A DNA stretch of 64,000 bases from Pseudolysinimonas_A sp039912695 (GTDB lineage: Bacteria; Actinomycetota; Actinomycetes; Actinomycetales; Microbacteriaceae). The DNA lies in assembly GCF_039912695.1 (NCBI RefSeq), contig NZ_JBDSPJ010000024.1:205633-269632 (forward strand). The letters are read 5' to 3'. The notes beneath the pieces were generated by a model that saw only the letters and a list, made by a program, of their open reading frames with translations, was not told the origin of the DNA and searched no databases. Below are positions 1 through 8,897 of the stretch, in pieces. Each line of letters begins with the position of its first letter. Positions within the stretch are counted from its first letter, which is position 1. Made by a program: the position numbers and the translations under genes.

Positions 1-1
1 G

Positions 2-190
2 GAGGCTCGCGTCGCCGCAGCGCTTGAGGCTGGCGGTCGAATGCTGGGCGACAAGTACGCGCCCGCCTGGTGGTCGCTCATCGACGCCGAGGGAAACGTC
101 GCCGATATTGCGACCTGGGAAGGTCGCGACCAGTGGGATGAGGACGCCGAAGAGCAGGACTCGGCCGACGAGGATCCAGCCGTTAGCTGA
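2..190 (+). CDS. VOC (glyoxalase-like) domain protein, C-terminal part
   Basis: Only the last 62 codons are in the window; the gene begins upstream. The segment ALEAGGRMLGDKYAPAWWSL followed by DAEGNVADIATW has the pattern of the closing beta strands of a glyoxalase/VOC-like module, the kind often fused to pterin dehydratase-like proteins in actinobacteria. The tail after it is acidic and low-complexity (DEDAEEQDSADEDP). The stop at 188-190 overlaps the end of the convergent VOC gene by 8 bases. The specific function cannot be told from this fragment; the family assignment is moderately sure. Confidence 0.6.
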   Translation, partial: EARVAAALEAGGRMLGDKYAPAWWSLIDAEGNVADIATWEGRDQWDEDAEEQDSADEDPAVS

Positions 191-563
191 CCGGTCCCGA
201 AAGTTCCCAGGCGTGGCCTGACGGGTCGAGAAACGACGCCGTGCGAATGCCCCACGGCCGATTCATCGGGCCGTTGAGAATCGGGATGCCTGCATCTTTC
301 AGTTCGGCGACACGGGTGTCGACGTCCTCGACGTCGATCGTCATCAGGGCCCGCACCCCGGCGGTCGCGGTGCCAACCTGTGCCGGCGCCATCAGGTCGG
401 GGGCCTCGGTGACCTGCAGCAGGTTCACGATCGTCTCGCCGACCTTGAAGGCGGCCGCCACGTCGTCGCCGAAGTACTCGGGGGGCGAGAAGACCCGGTC
501 ATACCAGTCGCGCGCGACGGCGAGGTCTTCGACGAACAGAGTGATGGCTGAGATCCCGGTCAT
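183..563 (-). CDS. VOC family protein (glyoxalase/bleomycin resistance fold)
   Basis: A 126-residue protein of one paired VOC fold: an N-terminal half (ITLFVEDLAVARDWYDRVF) and a C-terminal half ending in FLDPSGHAWELSGP, where the Glu in the HAWE segment is the usual metal-ligand position. Substrate unknown; members bind small molecules or metals as dioxygenases, glyoxalases or resistance proteins. I chose the ATG at 563 over an upstream GTG at 605 because the fold begins directly after it and a TAGCGT box ends 7 bases before it, consistent with a leaderless transcript. It is convergent with the preceding fragment and divergent from the LLM oxidoreductase. Confidence 0.85.
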   Translation of the reverse strand: MTGISAITLFVEDLAVARDWYDRVFSPPEYFGDDVAAAFKVGETIVNLLQVTEAPDLMAPAQVGTATAGVRALMTIDVEDVDTRVAELKDAGIPILNGPMNRPWGIRTASFLDPSGHAWELSGPVS

Positions 564-667
564 GTCGAGCACGCTACGCGCGTTCAGGCGGTGCAATCGG
601 TCCACCTCAGCGGCTCGGGTGGACCATTTTCGACGCCGGAACGCGCAGCGAGGGCCAAACTGTACCT

Positions 668-1660
668 ATGAGAGCAGTCGTCGGATACGCCGCGATGCTC
701 GAGCAATTCGCACCAAACGCGATCCTCGCCATCGCGAAGACCGCCGAACTCCACGGGTTCCAGGGCGTGATGGCCGCCGATCACTTCCAACCGTGGACGC
801 CGCAGCAGGGGCAGGCATCCTTCGTCTGGAATGTTCTCTCCGCCCTCGGTCAGACCACGAAGGGCGATCTCGGTACCGGGGTCAGCACGCCGACGTTCCG
901 CTTTCATCCCGCAGTCGTGGCCCAGGCCAGCGCGACGCTTGAGGCGATGTATCCCGGCAGGCACTGGCTCGGGTTGGGCAGCGGTGAGGCGCTCAACGAA
1001 CACGTGGTCGGGCAGTACTGGCCGGATGCCCCGGAGCGCATCGACCGCATGTTCGAGGCCATCGACATCATCAAGAAGCTGTTCACGAGTGGCCTGACCG
1101 ACAAAGACGTGCGACACGAGGGCAAGTACTACCGCCTCGAGTCGACCCGGCTGTGGACGATGCCCGAACACGCGCCGCCGATCCTGGTCGCCGCGTCGGG
1201 ACCGGTCACCGCGAAGCGAGCGGGCCGCACGGTCGACGGCATCATCACCGAGGCCGGTGCGCCCGAGAAGGTCGCCACCCTCTTCCAGCGGTTCGACGAA
1301 GGACGTCGGGAGGCGGGTCACCGGGGCGGCACCAAGATCATGCGCGTGCACGTGAGTTGGGCGCCGACGGATGAGGAGGCGATGGCGAACGCGCTGGCCG
1401 AGTGGCCGAATCTCGGGCTGCGATTTGGGAAGGCCGACATTCGCGATCCCTACGAGATCGAACAGATGGCGCGGATGGTGCGTCCCGAACATTTCGAGGG
1501 GCGCTTGGTCATCTCGGCCGACCCCGACATCCATCGTGCTTATCTGCAATCGTTCTTCGACCTCGGGGTCGACCGCCTCTACCTGCACAACGTCGGCCGC
1601 AATCAGGCTGAGTTTCTCGACGTCTTCGGTCGCGACGTGCTGCCGAAACTCACGCGATGA
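668..1660 (+). CDS. F420-dependent LLM class oxidoreductase (G6PDH-like family)
   Basis: 330 residues, a full-length luciferase-like TIM barrel. The N-terminal VGYAAMLEQFAPN, the AADHFQPWTPQQGQ segment and GLGSGEALNEHVVG near residues 110-123 are typical of the Fgd-like branch (TIGR03557-type) that uses deazaflavin F420. In that branch the His of the DHF segment lies near the cofactor. It probably transfers hydride between F420 and an unidentified alcohol or aldehyde; true glucose-6-phosphate dehydrogenase activity is not shown. Its stop overlaps the cofE start by 4 bases (ATGA), so the cofactor-maturation enzyme and a cofactor user are translationally coupled. This supports F420, not FMN, as the cofactor. 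Confidence 0.88.
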   Translation: MRAVVGYAAMLEQFAPNAILAIAKTAELHGFQGVMAADHFQPWTPQQGQASFVWNVLSALGQTTKGDLGTGVSTPTFRFHPAVVAQASATLEAMYPGRHWLGLGSGEALNEHVVGQYWPDAPERIDRMFEAIDIIKKLFTSGLTDKDVRHEGKYYRLESTRLWTMPEHAPPILVAASGPVTAKRAGRTVDGIITEAGAPEKVATLFQRFDEGRREAGHRGGTKIMRVHVSWAPTDEEAMANALAEWPNLGLRFGKADIRDPYEIEQMARMVRPEHFEGRLVISADPDIHRAYLQSFFDLGVDRLYLHNVGRNQAEFLDVFGRDVLPKLTR

Positions 1661-2427
1661 CCGGGGCCGCGCTCACCGTCTGGGCGATCGAGGGGTTGCC
1701 CGAGTTTCACCCCGGTGACGATCTCGCCCAGCTGCTGGGTGACGCCCTTCACGGGCAGGTTCAGGATGGCGACATCCTGGCGGTGACCAGCAAAATCGTG
1801 AGCAAGGCCGAGGGTCGCATCATCCACGCCACCGATCGCGAAGAGGCGATCACCGCCGAGACCGTGCGCGTTGTCGCCACCCGCGGAAGCACCCGCATCG
1901 TGCAGAACGAGTGGGGTCAGGTGATGGCCGCCGCCGGCGTCGACGCGAGTAACGCGCCCGACGGGGTGGTGCTGTTGCTGCCCAAGAATCCCGACGAGTC
2001 GGCTCGCGTACTGTGCGTCGCCCTGCGGGAGCGTTTCGGCATCCGCATCGGCGTTCTGATCACCGACACCTTCGGGCGCCCCTGGCGCGAAGGGCAGACC
2101 GACGTCGCGATCGGCGCGGCCGGACTGCGGGTCGTCGATGACCTTCGCGGGACGATGGATGCCGAAGGCCGCGAACTTCACGTCACGGTGGCCGCAGTGG
2201 GCGACGAGATCGCCGCTGCGGCCGACCTCGTGAAGGGGAAGGCGAACGGAACGCCGGTCGCCGTGGTGCGCGGGCTTGCCCGCTACGTCACCGACGGGAT
2301 CGACCAGGTCGGAGCTCAAGCGCTCGTGCGCTCAGCCGACACCGACATGTTCAGCCGAGGTACCACCGAAGCCTGGGACGAGGGGTACCGCGCCGGCCTT
2401 GAAGCCGGCGGCGGCATCCACTCGTAA
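1657..2427 (+). CDS. cofE: Coenzyme F420-0:L-glutamate ligase
   Basis: 256 residues, the expected size of stand-alone CofE (the N-terminal domain of mycobacterial FbiB). It adds the gamma-linked glutamate tail to F420-0 using GTP. Diagnostic segments are DGDILAVTSKIVSKAEGR (about residues 37-54), LLLPKNPDESAR and VLITDTFGRPWREGQTDVAIG (about residues 131-151), with metal- and nucleotide-binding acidic residues. It overlaps the upstream LLM oxidoreductase by 4 bases. About 6.4 kb downstream lies an ABC importer of the type proposed to take up F420-0. I saw no cofC, cofD, cofG or cofH homologue in this window. Confidence 0.95.
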   Translation: MTGAALTVWAIEGLPEFHPGDDLAQLLGDALHGQVQDGDILAVTSKIVSKAEGRIIHATDREEAITAETVRVVATRGSTRIVQNEWGQVMAAAGVDASNAPDGVVLLLPKNPDESARVLCVALRERFGIRIGVLITDTFGRPWREGQTDVAIGAAGLRVVDDLRGTMDAEGRELHVTVAAVGDEIAAAADLVKGKANGTPVAVVRGLARYVTDGIDQVGAQALVRSADTDMFSRGTTEAWDEGYRAGLEAGGGIHS

Positions 2428-2437
2428 GAAACTCCGA

Positions 2438-4057
2438 TCAGCCGATGCCCTCGAGCACGACTTCGCTCGAGTAGTCGGTGTCAGCCGAGTCGAGGGTGTG
2501 TTGCGCGACAAGATGACCCCCGAGCAACGCGAACTGGTAATAGTCGTCCGCACCGGAAGGGGTTGGCAACGACCACAGTTGAACGCCGGTCTGCGGGTTG
2601 TACGCCTCAAGCGCCGAGCCGCCACTGACGTACACGACGTTGCGCGTGCCGCCGATCAAACTGCCGCTTTGGATGATGTCGCTGTTGCGGTACAACTCGA
2701 CTCCGGTTCGGGCGTTGATGCCGGTGAACCCATCTCCGCCGGAGCTGACCCAGACGACGTCAGTTCCATACTGCGTGTAAAGCTGGCCATCGTTCTGGCT
2801 GAAGTTTGTTGTCCACAGCACTGAGCCGTCGGCCATTGAGATCCCCGTCAGGGTGCCCGATGAAGGGTCTCCGGTGACAATCACATCTGCGGAAGCGATC
2901 ACTGAGGTGCTGGACAGGGGCGTGCTCCAGGTCTCGTCGCCATCGGTAGTCAACCCGACGATGTCGTACGAGTCGCCGTCTTGTTTGCTCGCGATCAGGC
3001 GTTGCCCGAGGGGCAAGACGTAGAGGTCGGAGCCGCCCTTCCACGTGACTGACTTACCCGTACTGAGCGAGTAGGCGCTGTCGCCGATGATGACGCGGTC
3101 GGGTGTGACGGCGATGTTGCCACCCCCCTCATCAATGCTCCAGGCCGCCTTACTCAGGTCGTTGGCCGACAACCGCGCCAACGAATTGCCATTCGTCGCG
3201 AGCACATCGCCATCAATCATGACGGCACGCGTGCGGAACGACGAGGTCACATCTCCCGCCGTGTACAGGGAGTAGCCATCGTTCGGCAATGTCGCGCTGA
3301 CCTGCTTGCCGTTGCGGTCGATCGCGATCAATTGCCCGTTATCGCCTTGGTCATCGCTGAGCGCGAGCACCGTTGGCCCGTTGCCGACCCCGCCCACTGC
3401 GGCCACGACCGAGCCCGCAGTGTCGACTACCCACATCGTCGCGCCGGTGCGGGTGTTGACGAGCGACGCGCGATTGGTGGACGTCTCCGACGCGCCGTAG
3501 TCGCTGCTGTTACGGCTGTACCAGCTGAGCACGGCGAGGTCCTGGCCGACTTCGAAGGTGTTGAGGTCTACAACCTCGTCAGGCGATCCCGCGCCATCGA
3601 ACGGGTTGGTGATCCTCCAGGCGTCGAGCTTGGGCTCATGCAAGATCTCCGCTGTCGTGATGTTCCCCGGGCCACCGCCACCGCCGATCAGAGACGGGAT
3701 GACGAGGGCAGCCACCACGCCGAGCGCGACGACAGCGAGCGCCCCGCCGCCGATTGCGAAGACCCGTGGCGAGAGGTGCGGGCCGGCACCAGCAGTGACG
3801 GGCGAAGCAGGCGGGAGCGACGCTGCCGGAGCGAGGCCTGCGGGCGGGGGCGGGGGCGGCGTCGCCGAAATTCCCATCCGCACCCGGGCTGCCGCTTTCG
3901 CCGCGTCGTCGCCGTACTGAACGATCCACTCGAGCAGACCTGGGTACGTTGTCGGATTCGCCGCCACCGTCGCCGCGAGTTCGGGACTCTGGTGGGCGAT
4001 CTGCGCCAAACGTGCGGGATCGGTGGCCGGGTCAGCGGCCTCGACGGCGGGATTCAT
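2438..4057 (-). CDS. Membrane-anchored PQQ-like beta-propeller protein with N-terminal LRV-type repeat
   Basis: 539 residues in three parts. Residues 1-62 (DPARLAQIAHQSPELAATVA ... WIVQYG) resemble the leucine-rich-repeat-variant helical domain found in Microbacteriaceae proteins. A proline-rich linker follows, then one transmembrane segment at about 99-125 (FAIGGGALAVVALGVVAALV). From about residue 140 there is a long beta-rich region with repeated GxxxW-type blades (VLWTTNFS, LWSLPTP), as in PQQ-like propellers. The likely topology is cytosolic helical domain outside-facing propeller. No enzymatic motif is visible; a sensor or scaffold role is inference. The start is set by CAGGAG 6 bases before the ATG. 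It ends 10 bases from cofE, convergently. Confidence 0.72.
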   Translation of the reverse strand: MNPAVEAADPATDPARLAQIAHQSPELAATVAANPTTYPGLLEWIVQYGDDAAKAAARVRMGISATPPPPPPAGLAPAASLPPASPVTAGAGPHLSPRVFAIGGGALAVVALGVVAALVIPSLIGGGGGPGNITTAEILHEPKLDAWRITNPFDGAGSPDEVVDLNTFEVGQDLAVLSWYSRNSSDYGASETSTNRASLVNTRTGATMWVVDTAGSVVAAVGGVGNGPTVLALSDDQGDNGQLIAIDRNGKQVSATLPNDGYSLYTAGDVTSSFRTRAVMIDGDVLATNGNSLARLSANDLSKAAWSIDEGGGNIAVTPDRVIIGDSAYSLSTGKSVTWKGGSDLYVLPLGQRLIASKQDGDSYDIVGLTTDGDETWSTPLSSTSVIASADVIVTGDPSSGTLTGISMADGSVLWTTNFSQNDGQLYTQYGTDVVWVSSGGDGFTGINARTGVELYRNSDIIQSGSLIGGTRNVVYVSGGSALEAYNPQTGVQLWSLPTPSGADDYYQFALLGGHLVAQHTLDSADTDYSSEVVLEGIG

Positions 4058-4213
4058 CCATACTCCTGGGAATTCTCGGGTGACCTCTCACCCTATCGAC
4101 GCCACCGAAGGGGACGGTGGGCACAACTCCCCATCGCGATCGCTCGTGCGGGGGCCGGTGATCCGGCAGATTCCCAGCCCCTTCGGGCGCATTCCAGTGG
4201 CAGACTTCCGAAG

Positions 4214-5272
4214 ATGAGTGATTACTCCGCTTCAGGGGCAGGTTCAGGGATCAGCTCGGACGTCGGCGCCAACTCGGGCGATCGGTTCGGGCCGGAGCCG
4301 TTGGCGCCTTCCGAATTCCTCCTCGACGCCCGAGCGGTGATGGCCGCGATCGAGACGGTCATCGACGGCAAACGTCAGGCCGTCGAAACTGCGGTGACCG
4401 TGTTGCTCGCGGAAGGCCACCTTCTGATGGAAGACGTGCCCGGCGTCGGTAAGACGATGCTGGCCCGAGCGCTGGGTCGCAGCGTCGACTGCAGCGTCAA
4501 CCGCATCCAATTCACTCCCGACCTGCTGCCGGCCGATATCACCGGGGTGTCCATTTACAACCAGGCTGAGCGCGAGTTCGAGTTCAAGCCCGGCCCGGTG
4601 TTCGCGAACATCCTGATCGGGGATGAGATCAACCGCGCGTCGCCGAAAACCCAAAGCGCGCTGCTGGAAAGCATGGAAGAGCGACAGGTCACGGTGGATG
4701 GCGCCAGTTACGCGCTGCCGAATCCATTCACCGTCATCGCGACCCAGAATCCGATCGAGATGGAGGGCACCTACGCCCTCCCCGAAGCGCAGCGCGACCG
4801 CTTCACCGCCCGCATCTCGATGGGGTATCCCGACCAGGCGGCCGAAGTGACGATGCTTCGCTCGCGCGAGACCGGCAGCCCGCTCGACGCCCTCGCACCC
4901 GTCGTCACCCTCGAGCGTCTGCGTCAGATGATCGCGACGGTGCGGTCGGTATTCGTCAGCCCCGCGGTCGAGCACTACGCGGTCGCGATCGCGGCGGCCA
5001 CCCGCGTCGACCGTGAACTGAGGCTCGGCGCCAGCCCTCGGGCAACGCTCCAGCTGGTGCGAGCTGCCAAAGCCCGAGCCGCCCTCGACGGCCGCGACTT
5101 CGTGTTGCCCGACGACATTGACGCGCTCGCCGTCTCGGTGATCGCCCACCGCCTGGTGGTCGCGCGTTCGGGTCTGGGCAGCAACGCGGATGCCGCCGAC
5201 ATCACCCAGCGAATCGTCGCTGCCACTCCGGTGCCGCTGGGCGCTTCCGGGGTGCAGCCATCGACGCGCTAA
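4214..5272 (+). CDS. MoxR family AAA+ ATPase
   Basis: 352 residues. Walker A is GVGKT (77-81), Walker B is ILIGDEINRA (about 133-142), sensor 1 lies in FTVIATQNP, and the arginine-finger region is in YALPEAQRDRF; together these identify MoxR/RavA-type ATPases. Such proteins act as chaperones that help fold or activate partners encoded beside them. The next two genes (DUF58 and TgpA-type transglutaminase) are the standard partners, so the three form one operon. I chose the ATG at 4214 because the open frame upstream is only low-complexity antisense of the propeller gene, and the family begins soon after this start. Confidence 0.93.
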   Translation: MSDYSASGAGSGISSDVGANSGDRFGPEPLAPSEFLLDARAVMAAIETVIDGKRQAVETAVTVLLAEGHLLMEDVPGVGKTMLARALGRSVDCSVNRIQFTPDLLPADITGVSIYNQAEREFEFKPGPVFANILIGDEINRASPKTQSALLESMEERQVTVDGASYALPNPFTVIATQNPIEMEGTYALPEAQRDRFTARISMGYPDQAAEVTMLRSRETGSPLDALAPVVTLERLRQMIATVRSVFVSPAVEHYAVAIAAATRVDRELRLGASPRATLQLVRAAKARAALDGRDFVLPDDIDALAVSVIAHRLVVARSGLGSNADAADITQRIVAATPVPLGASGVQPSTR

Positions 5273-5293
5273 GACTCGCGCGCTGAACCGCTG

Positions 5294-6592
5294 ATGACCT
5301 CCACCCCCGCATCCCGCGAGAAGCACTCGTTGGTGCGGCTCACCTCGATCCGCCCGAGACTGCGCGCGTTCGTGTCGTTCGCACTCGGGGTAGTCGTGGT
5401 GACGTTCGGCTACACCGCCGGGCGGCAGGAGGCCCTGGTTCTCGCCGGTGTCGCGTTCCTGTTGCCGTTGTGCGGGGTCATCTACGTACGCATTCGCCGC
5501 CCCAAGATCTCGGTCACCCGACTATTCTCTCCGCCGGTCGTCGCCGCAGGCAGCCGAGTGCGGATGACGATCCGGTTGCGGAACGAAGGCACCGTGTCGA
5601 CGATTCCGTTCGCGGGGGATGACGCCATCCCGTGGCAGGAGTCGCTCGCCTCCCACGAGGTGCCGGGCCTGGGAACCACGGCGGCAACGAACCGCACCCG
5701 CGTGGTCGAAGACGACGTCCACCCGCCGCGCCGCGGGCTCTACGTCGTCGGACCGTTCGTCGTCGAGTACGAAGATCCCTTTGGAATGTGGCGGGCCTCG
5801 GTCGCCGTGGGCGAAACCGATCGACTCGTGGTTGTGCCCCGACTTGCCGCGCTCGGCGACGATGGACCGGCACTCGCCGACGGTGATGGTTCGGCGCAAC
5901 TCGTGCGGCACCGCGTCACCGGCAACGACGACGACTTGACCACCCGCGAGTACCGGGTGGGCGACGCCCTGCGCCGGGTGCATTGGCGGGCGTCAGCGCG
6001 GCGCGGCGAGCTGATGGTGCGCCAAGAGGAGCACCGCAGCCATCCCGATGCGCGCGTCCTCGTCGACACCCGCCGCTCGGGCTACCCCGACGCGAGCCGC
6101 GACCGTAGCGTCTGGTGGTCCGACTGGTCGAGCGAATCCTTCGAGTGGGTGGTGGCGATGAGCGCGTCCCTCGGCATCCATCTCGACGGAGCGGGGTTCC
6201 GGCTCGAGGTTGAAGAGAGTTCTCGCGGTCAGATCGAGCAGTTTGGGCCGCGAACAGAAAGTCGTCGCGGTGACGGGTTTCTGACCAGCCTCGCCGGGGT
6301 GCAGCTCTCGGACGAAGACGACCTCGACCAGATCCGACTCGGGGATGCCGTGGGCCCGCTGTTCGCTGTCGCGGCAGACCCCGACGACGCGACCATCGAC
6401 TGGATGATCCACCGCCGCGCCCCGAACGCTCCGGCCTACGCGTTCCTCGTGGAGCCCCGGCAGGCGGTGGTCGTGAGGTTGCGGAACGAGGGGTGGACCG
6501 TCGTCGAGGTCGACCCCGACAGTGAGCCGATGGATGCCTGGCGTGGCTCTGCTTCGGCGACACGGGCCGTTACTCCGGTGTCTCGTGGTTGA
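5294..6592 (+). CDS. DUF58 domain-containing membrane protein
   Basis: 432 residues. Two transmembrane helices lie near the N-terminus (about 20-65, FVSFALGVVVVTFGYTAG and ALVLAGVAFLLPLCGVIY). A beta-rich region follows, then the DUF58 signature VGDALRRVHWRASARRGELM at about residue 222. DUF58 proteins are vWA-related and are almost always encoded with MoxR ATPases; their biochemical role is not settled. The gene starts 21 bases after moxR and overlaps the transglutaminase gene by 8 bases, so the three should be made together. Confidence 0.9.
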   Translation: MTSTPASREKHSLVRLTSIRPRLRAFVSFALGVVVVTFGYTAGRQEALVLAGVAFLLPLCGVIYVRIRRPKISVTRLFSPPVVAAGSRVRMTIRLRNEGTVSTIPFAGDDAIPWQESLASHEVPGLGTTAATNRTRVVEDDVHPPRRGLYVVGPFVVEYEDPFGMWRASVAVGETDRLVVVPRLAALGDDGPALADGDGSAQLVRHRVTGNDDDLTTREYRVGDALRRVHWRASARRGELMVRQEEHRSHPDARVLVDTRRSGYPDASRDRSVWWSDWSSESFEWVVAMSASLGIHLDGAGFRLEVEESSRGQIEQFGPRTESRRGDGFLTSLAGVQLSDEDDLDQIRLGDAVGPLFAVAADPDDATIDWMIHRRAPNAPAYAFLVEPRQAVVVRLRNEGWTVVEVDPDSEPMDAWRGSASATRAVTPVSRG

Positions 6593-8897
6593 CACCCGAA
6601 TCGCGCCGCCGCCATCCCGCGCCGTCGCCACCCCGAAGCCGGGTGCGGCGAAGGGCACGCTGTCGACCACCGCGCGTCCCGAGGTGCGGCCCACGATCAT
6701 CCGCCTGGTGCTCTTCGCGGTCGCCCTGATCGCGAGTATCGCGGGGTTGTCCAAGATCTTCGACGGCACCACCTGGCTGGTGACGATGGTGTCGTTCGCG
6801 GTGCTGCCGATCGCCGCTGCCGCCGCAGCCGTCGTGTTCTCTCGTCGGGCCTGGCTGCCCGCCGTCGCTGCCGTCGTCGTCGCGGTTGCGAGTCTCACCT
6901 TCACGTTTGCGCGCGACGACGCGGTGCTCGGATTCATCCCGACCCCCCAGGTAGTGGCCACCTGGGGCGACCTCGCCCAGGGTGGTGCGGAGGCGATCGC
7001 CAATCAGAGCGTGCCCGCGATCACGGTCGACGGGCTGCTCTTCCTGCTCGGTGGCCTCGCCGCAGCGTGCGCAATCATCGGCGTTCTGGTGATCGACGTC
7101 GGGCGGATGCCGGCAGCAGTCGCGTTCCCCCTCGCGACGATCCTGGCCATTCCGGTGATGATCCGGTCGGATCTCGCCCTCCCGCTTGCCTACATCGTGG
7201 CGGTCATTGCGTTCCTCGCGCTGCTCCGCGTCGGCCGTCGCCCGGCAGGCCGCGCGGCCGTTGTCGCCACCGCGGCAGTGGTGATCGCCGGGTCTCTGAT
7301 CCTGCCGACGATCACTCCGCAAGCCGACGAGGTCGCTCGCACGGGTGGCGTCTTCGGGTCGGGCACCCCGTCGGTCAACCCGTTCATCGACCTCGGCGCC
7401 GACCTGCGGCGTGCCAAGCCCGTCGAGGTGCTCACCTACTCCACCAACGCACCGGGTGGGGCGTACCTTCGGCTCGCGACTCTCGACGACTTTCAGGGGA
7501 ACGACTGGGAACCCGCTACCGAGCCGTGGGTTCCGTCAGACTCGGTAGACAAGTTTCCGGCTCTGCCTGGTCTGGCGTCGACGATCATCACGAACTCGTA
7601 CACAGTCGATGTGCAGGTTCAAAATCTTGCCGGCCGGTGGTTGCCCACCCCTTACGGAACCTCGTCGATCAAGGGTCTGTCCGGCGACTGGTCGTGGGAA
7701 CCTGACAGCCTCGCGGTGCGCACCCGAACAGGCACCGTCTCGGGTGAGAGCTACGCATCCGCGTTCGTCGTGCCGCAGCCCAACCTTGACCAACTGCGCG
7801 ATGCGACCCCTGACGGCACCGACCCGAAGTACCTCGTCTTGCCGAGCTTCATGCCGGCCTCGATCGGTGAGATCGCGCAGCAGGTCACCAGTTCGGCAAC
7901 CACGCCCTGGCAGAAGGCCCTGGCCCTTCAGGACTATTTCACGAGCGGAGACTTCGTCTACTCCGAAGAGTCGCCGGTTCAGGGCCACTACGACGGCAAC
8001 GGGATGCAGGCAATCGAACGATTCCTGCAAGAGAAGTCGGGATACTGCGTGCATTACGCGTCAGCAATGGCTGTGATGGCGCGCACTCTCGGCATCCCAT
8101 CGCGCATCGCCATCGGCTTCCAGCCCGGTGAGCCGGTCGTACCCGATGCGGGTGAAAGCCCCGCGCCGTCGACCGAGGGGATGACGAACTACACGGTCAG
8201 CTCCGACGACCTGCACGCGTGGCCCGAGCTGTACTTCTCGGGAATCGGGTGGCTGCGCTTCGAGCCGACACCCGGTCGCGGTTTCCTACCGACCTACTCC
8301 ACTGTCGCCGGAGTCGATGACCCGACGACCCCGCAGGTCGAGGGCCCCCAGCCCGCGCCAACCGGGGTCGCCAACCCCGGCACCGGCCCGTCGATCGCTC
8401 CCGACGACCCGACCGACCCCGGCACCGTCGTGCAGACCGAGGCCGTCAACCCGCTGCCGATCGCGATGCTGATGTTGCTGTTTATCTTGCTCGTGCTGCT
8501 GACCCCGGCCATCATCCGTTTCGTCATTCGCTCGCGGAGGTTCGCGGCAATGACAACCGGTCGGGATGCCGCAGCAGCCGCCTGGGACGAGGTGCGAGAT
8601 ACGGCGCGCGATCACGAATGGTCGGCGCCCGACTCCGAGACGCCACGACAACTGGGACGACGGCTCGAGATCATCGTCGGGGAAGGCACGGTCTCGCGGC
8701 TACGTCTCGGCGTCGAGCAGTCCGCCTACGACCGGCCGGGCTCGGGTGCCATGACCGTCGACGACGTGCGCGAGGTGCGGCACGCGATTGCTGTCGCCGC
8801 GTCCTCAGGGGTGCGGCTGCGGGCGGTCTTCCTCCCGCCATCCCTCCTCGACCGGGTCGGCATCACGTTCCGCCGTCGGCCCGATTCCGCGGGGTGA
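6585..8897 (+). CDS. TgpA-type membrane transglutaminase-like protein (DUF3488/DUF4129)
   Basis: 770 residues. Several N-terminal transmembrane helices (about 30-230) precede a transglutaminase-like core with Cys in SGYCVHYASAM (about residue 487), His in DDLHAWPELYF (about 544) and the following GWLRFEPTP, which supplies the Asp region. Another transmembrane helix (about 625-650) and a C-terminal DUF4129-like cytosolic tail follow. It may cross-link or cleave cell-surface proteins; the substrate is unknown. I chose the GTG at 6585 because it gives an 8-base overlap with DUF58, while the ATG at 6522 lies deep inside it. The last 93 bases are antisense to the end of the convergent ABC ATPase gene. 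Confidence 0.9.
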   Translation: MVDTRIAPPPSRAVATPKPGAAKGTLSTTARPEVRPTIIRLVLFAVALIASIAGLSKIFDGTTWLVTMVSFAVLPIAAAAAAVVFSRRAWLPAVAAVVVAVASLTFTFARDDAVLGFIPTPQVVATWGDLAQGGAEAIANQSVPAITVDGLLFLLGGLAAACAIIGVLVIDVGRMPAAVAFPLATILAIPVMIRSDLALPLAYIVAVIAFLALLRVGRRPAGRAAVVATAAVVIAGSLILPTITPQADEVARTGGVFGSGTPSVNPFIDLGADLRRAKPVEVLTYSTNAPGGAYLRLATLDDFQGNDWEPATEPWVPSDSVDKFPALPGLASTIITNSYTVDVQVQNLAGRWLPTPYGTSSIKGLSGDWSWEPDSLAVRTRTGTVSGESYASAFVVPQPNLDQLRDATPDGTDPKYLVLPSFMPASIGEIAQQVTSSATTPWQKALALQDYFTSGDFVYSEESPVQGHYDGNGMQAIERFLQEKSGYCVHYASAMAVMARTLGIPSRIAIGFQPGEPVVPDAGESPAPSTEGMTNYTVSSDDLHAWPELYFSGIGWLRFEPTPGRGFLPTYSTVAGVDDPTTPQVEGPQPAPTGVANPGTGPSIAPDDPTDPGTVVQTEAVNPLPIAMLMLLFILLVLLTPAIIRFVIRSRRFAAMTTGRDAAAAAWDEVRDTARDHEWSAPDSETPRQLGRRLEIIVGEGTVSRLRLGVEQSAYDRPGSGAMTVDDVREVRHAIAVAASSGVRLRAVFLPPSLLDRVGITFRRRPDSAG

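Noticed and set aside
584..1588. Long minus-strand open frame across the first LLM gene
   Set aside because: GC-rich shadow frame with R/D/G-rich sequence and no domain.
3332..4213. Long open frame upstream of moxR on the plus strand
   Set aside because: It is antisense of the propeller gene; no ribosome binding site or family match, and moxR has a natural start at 4214.
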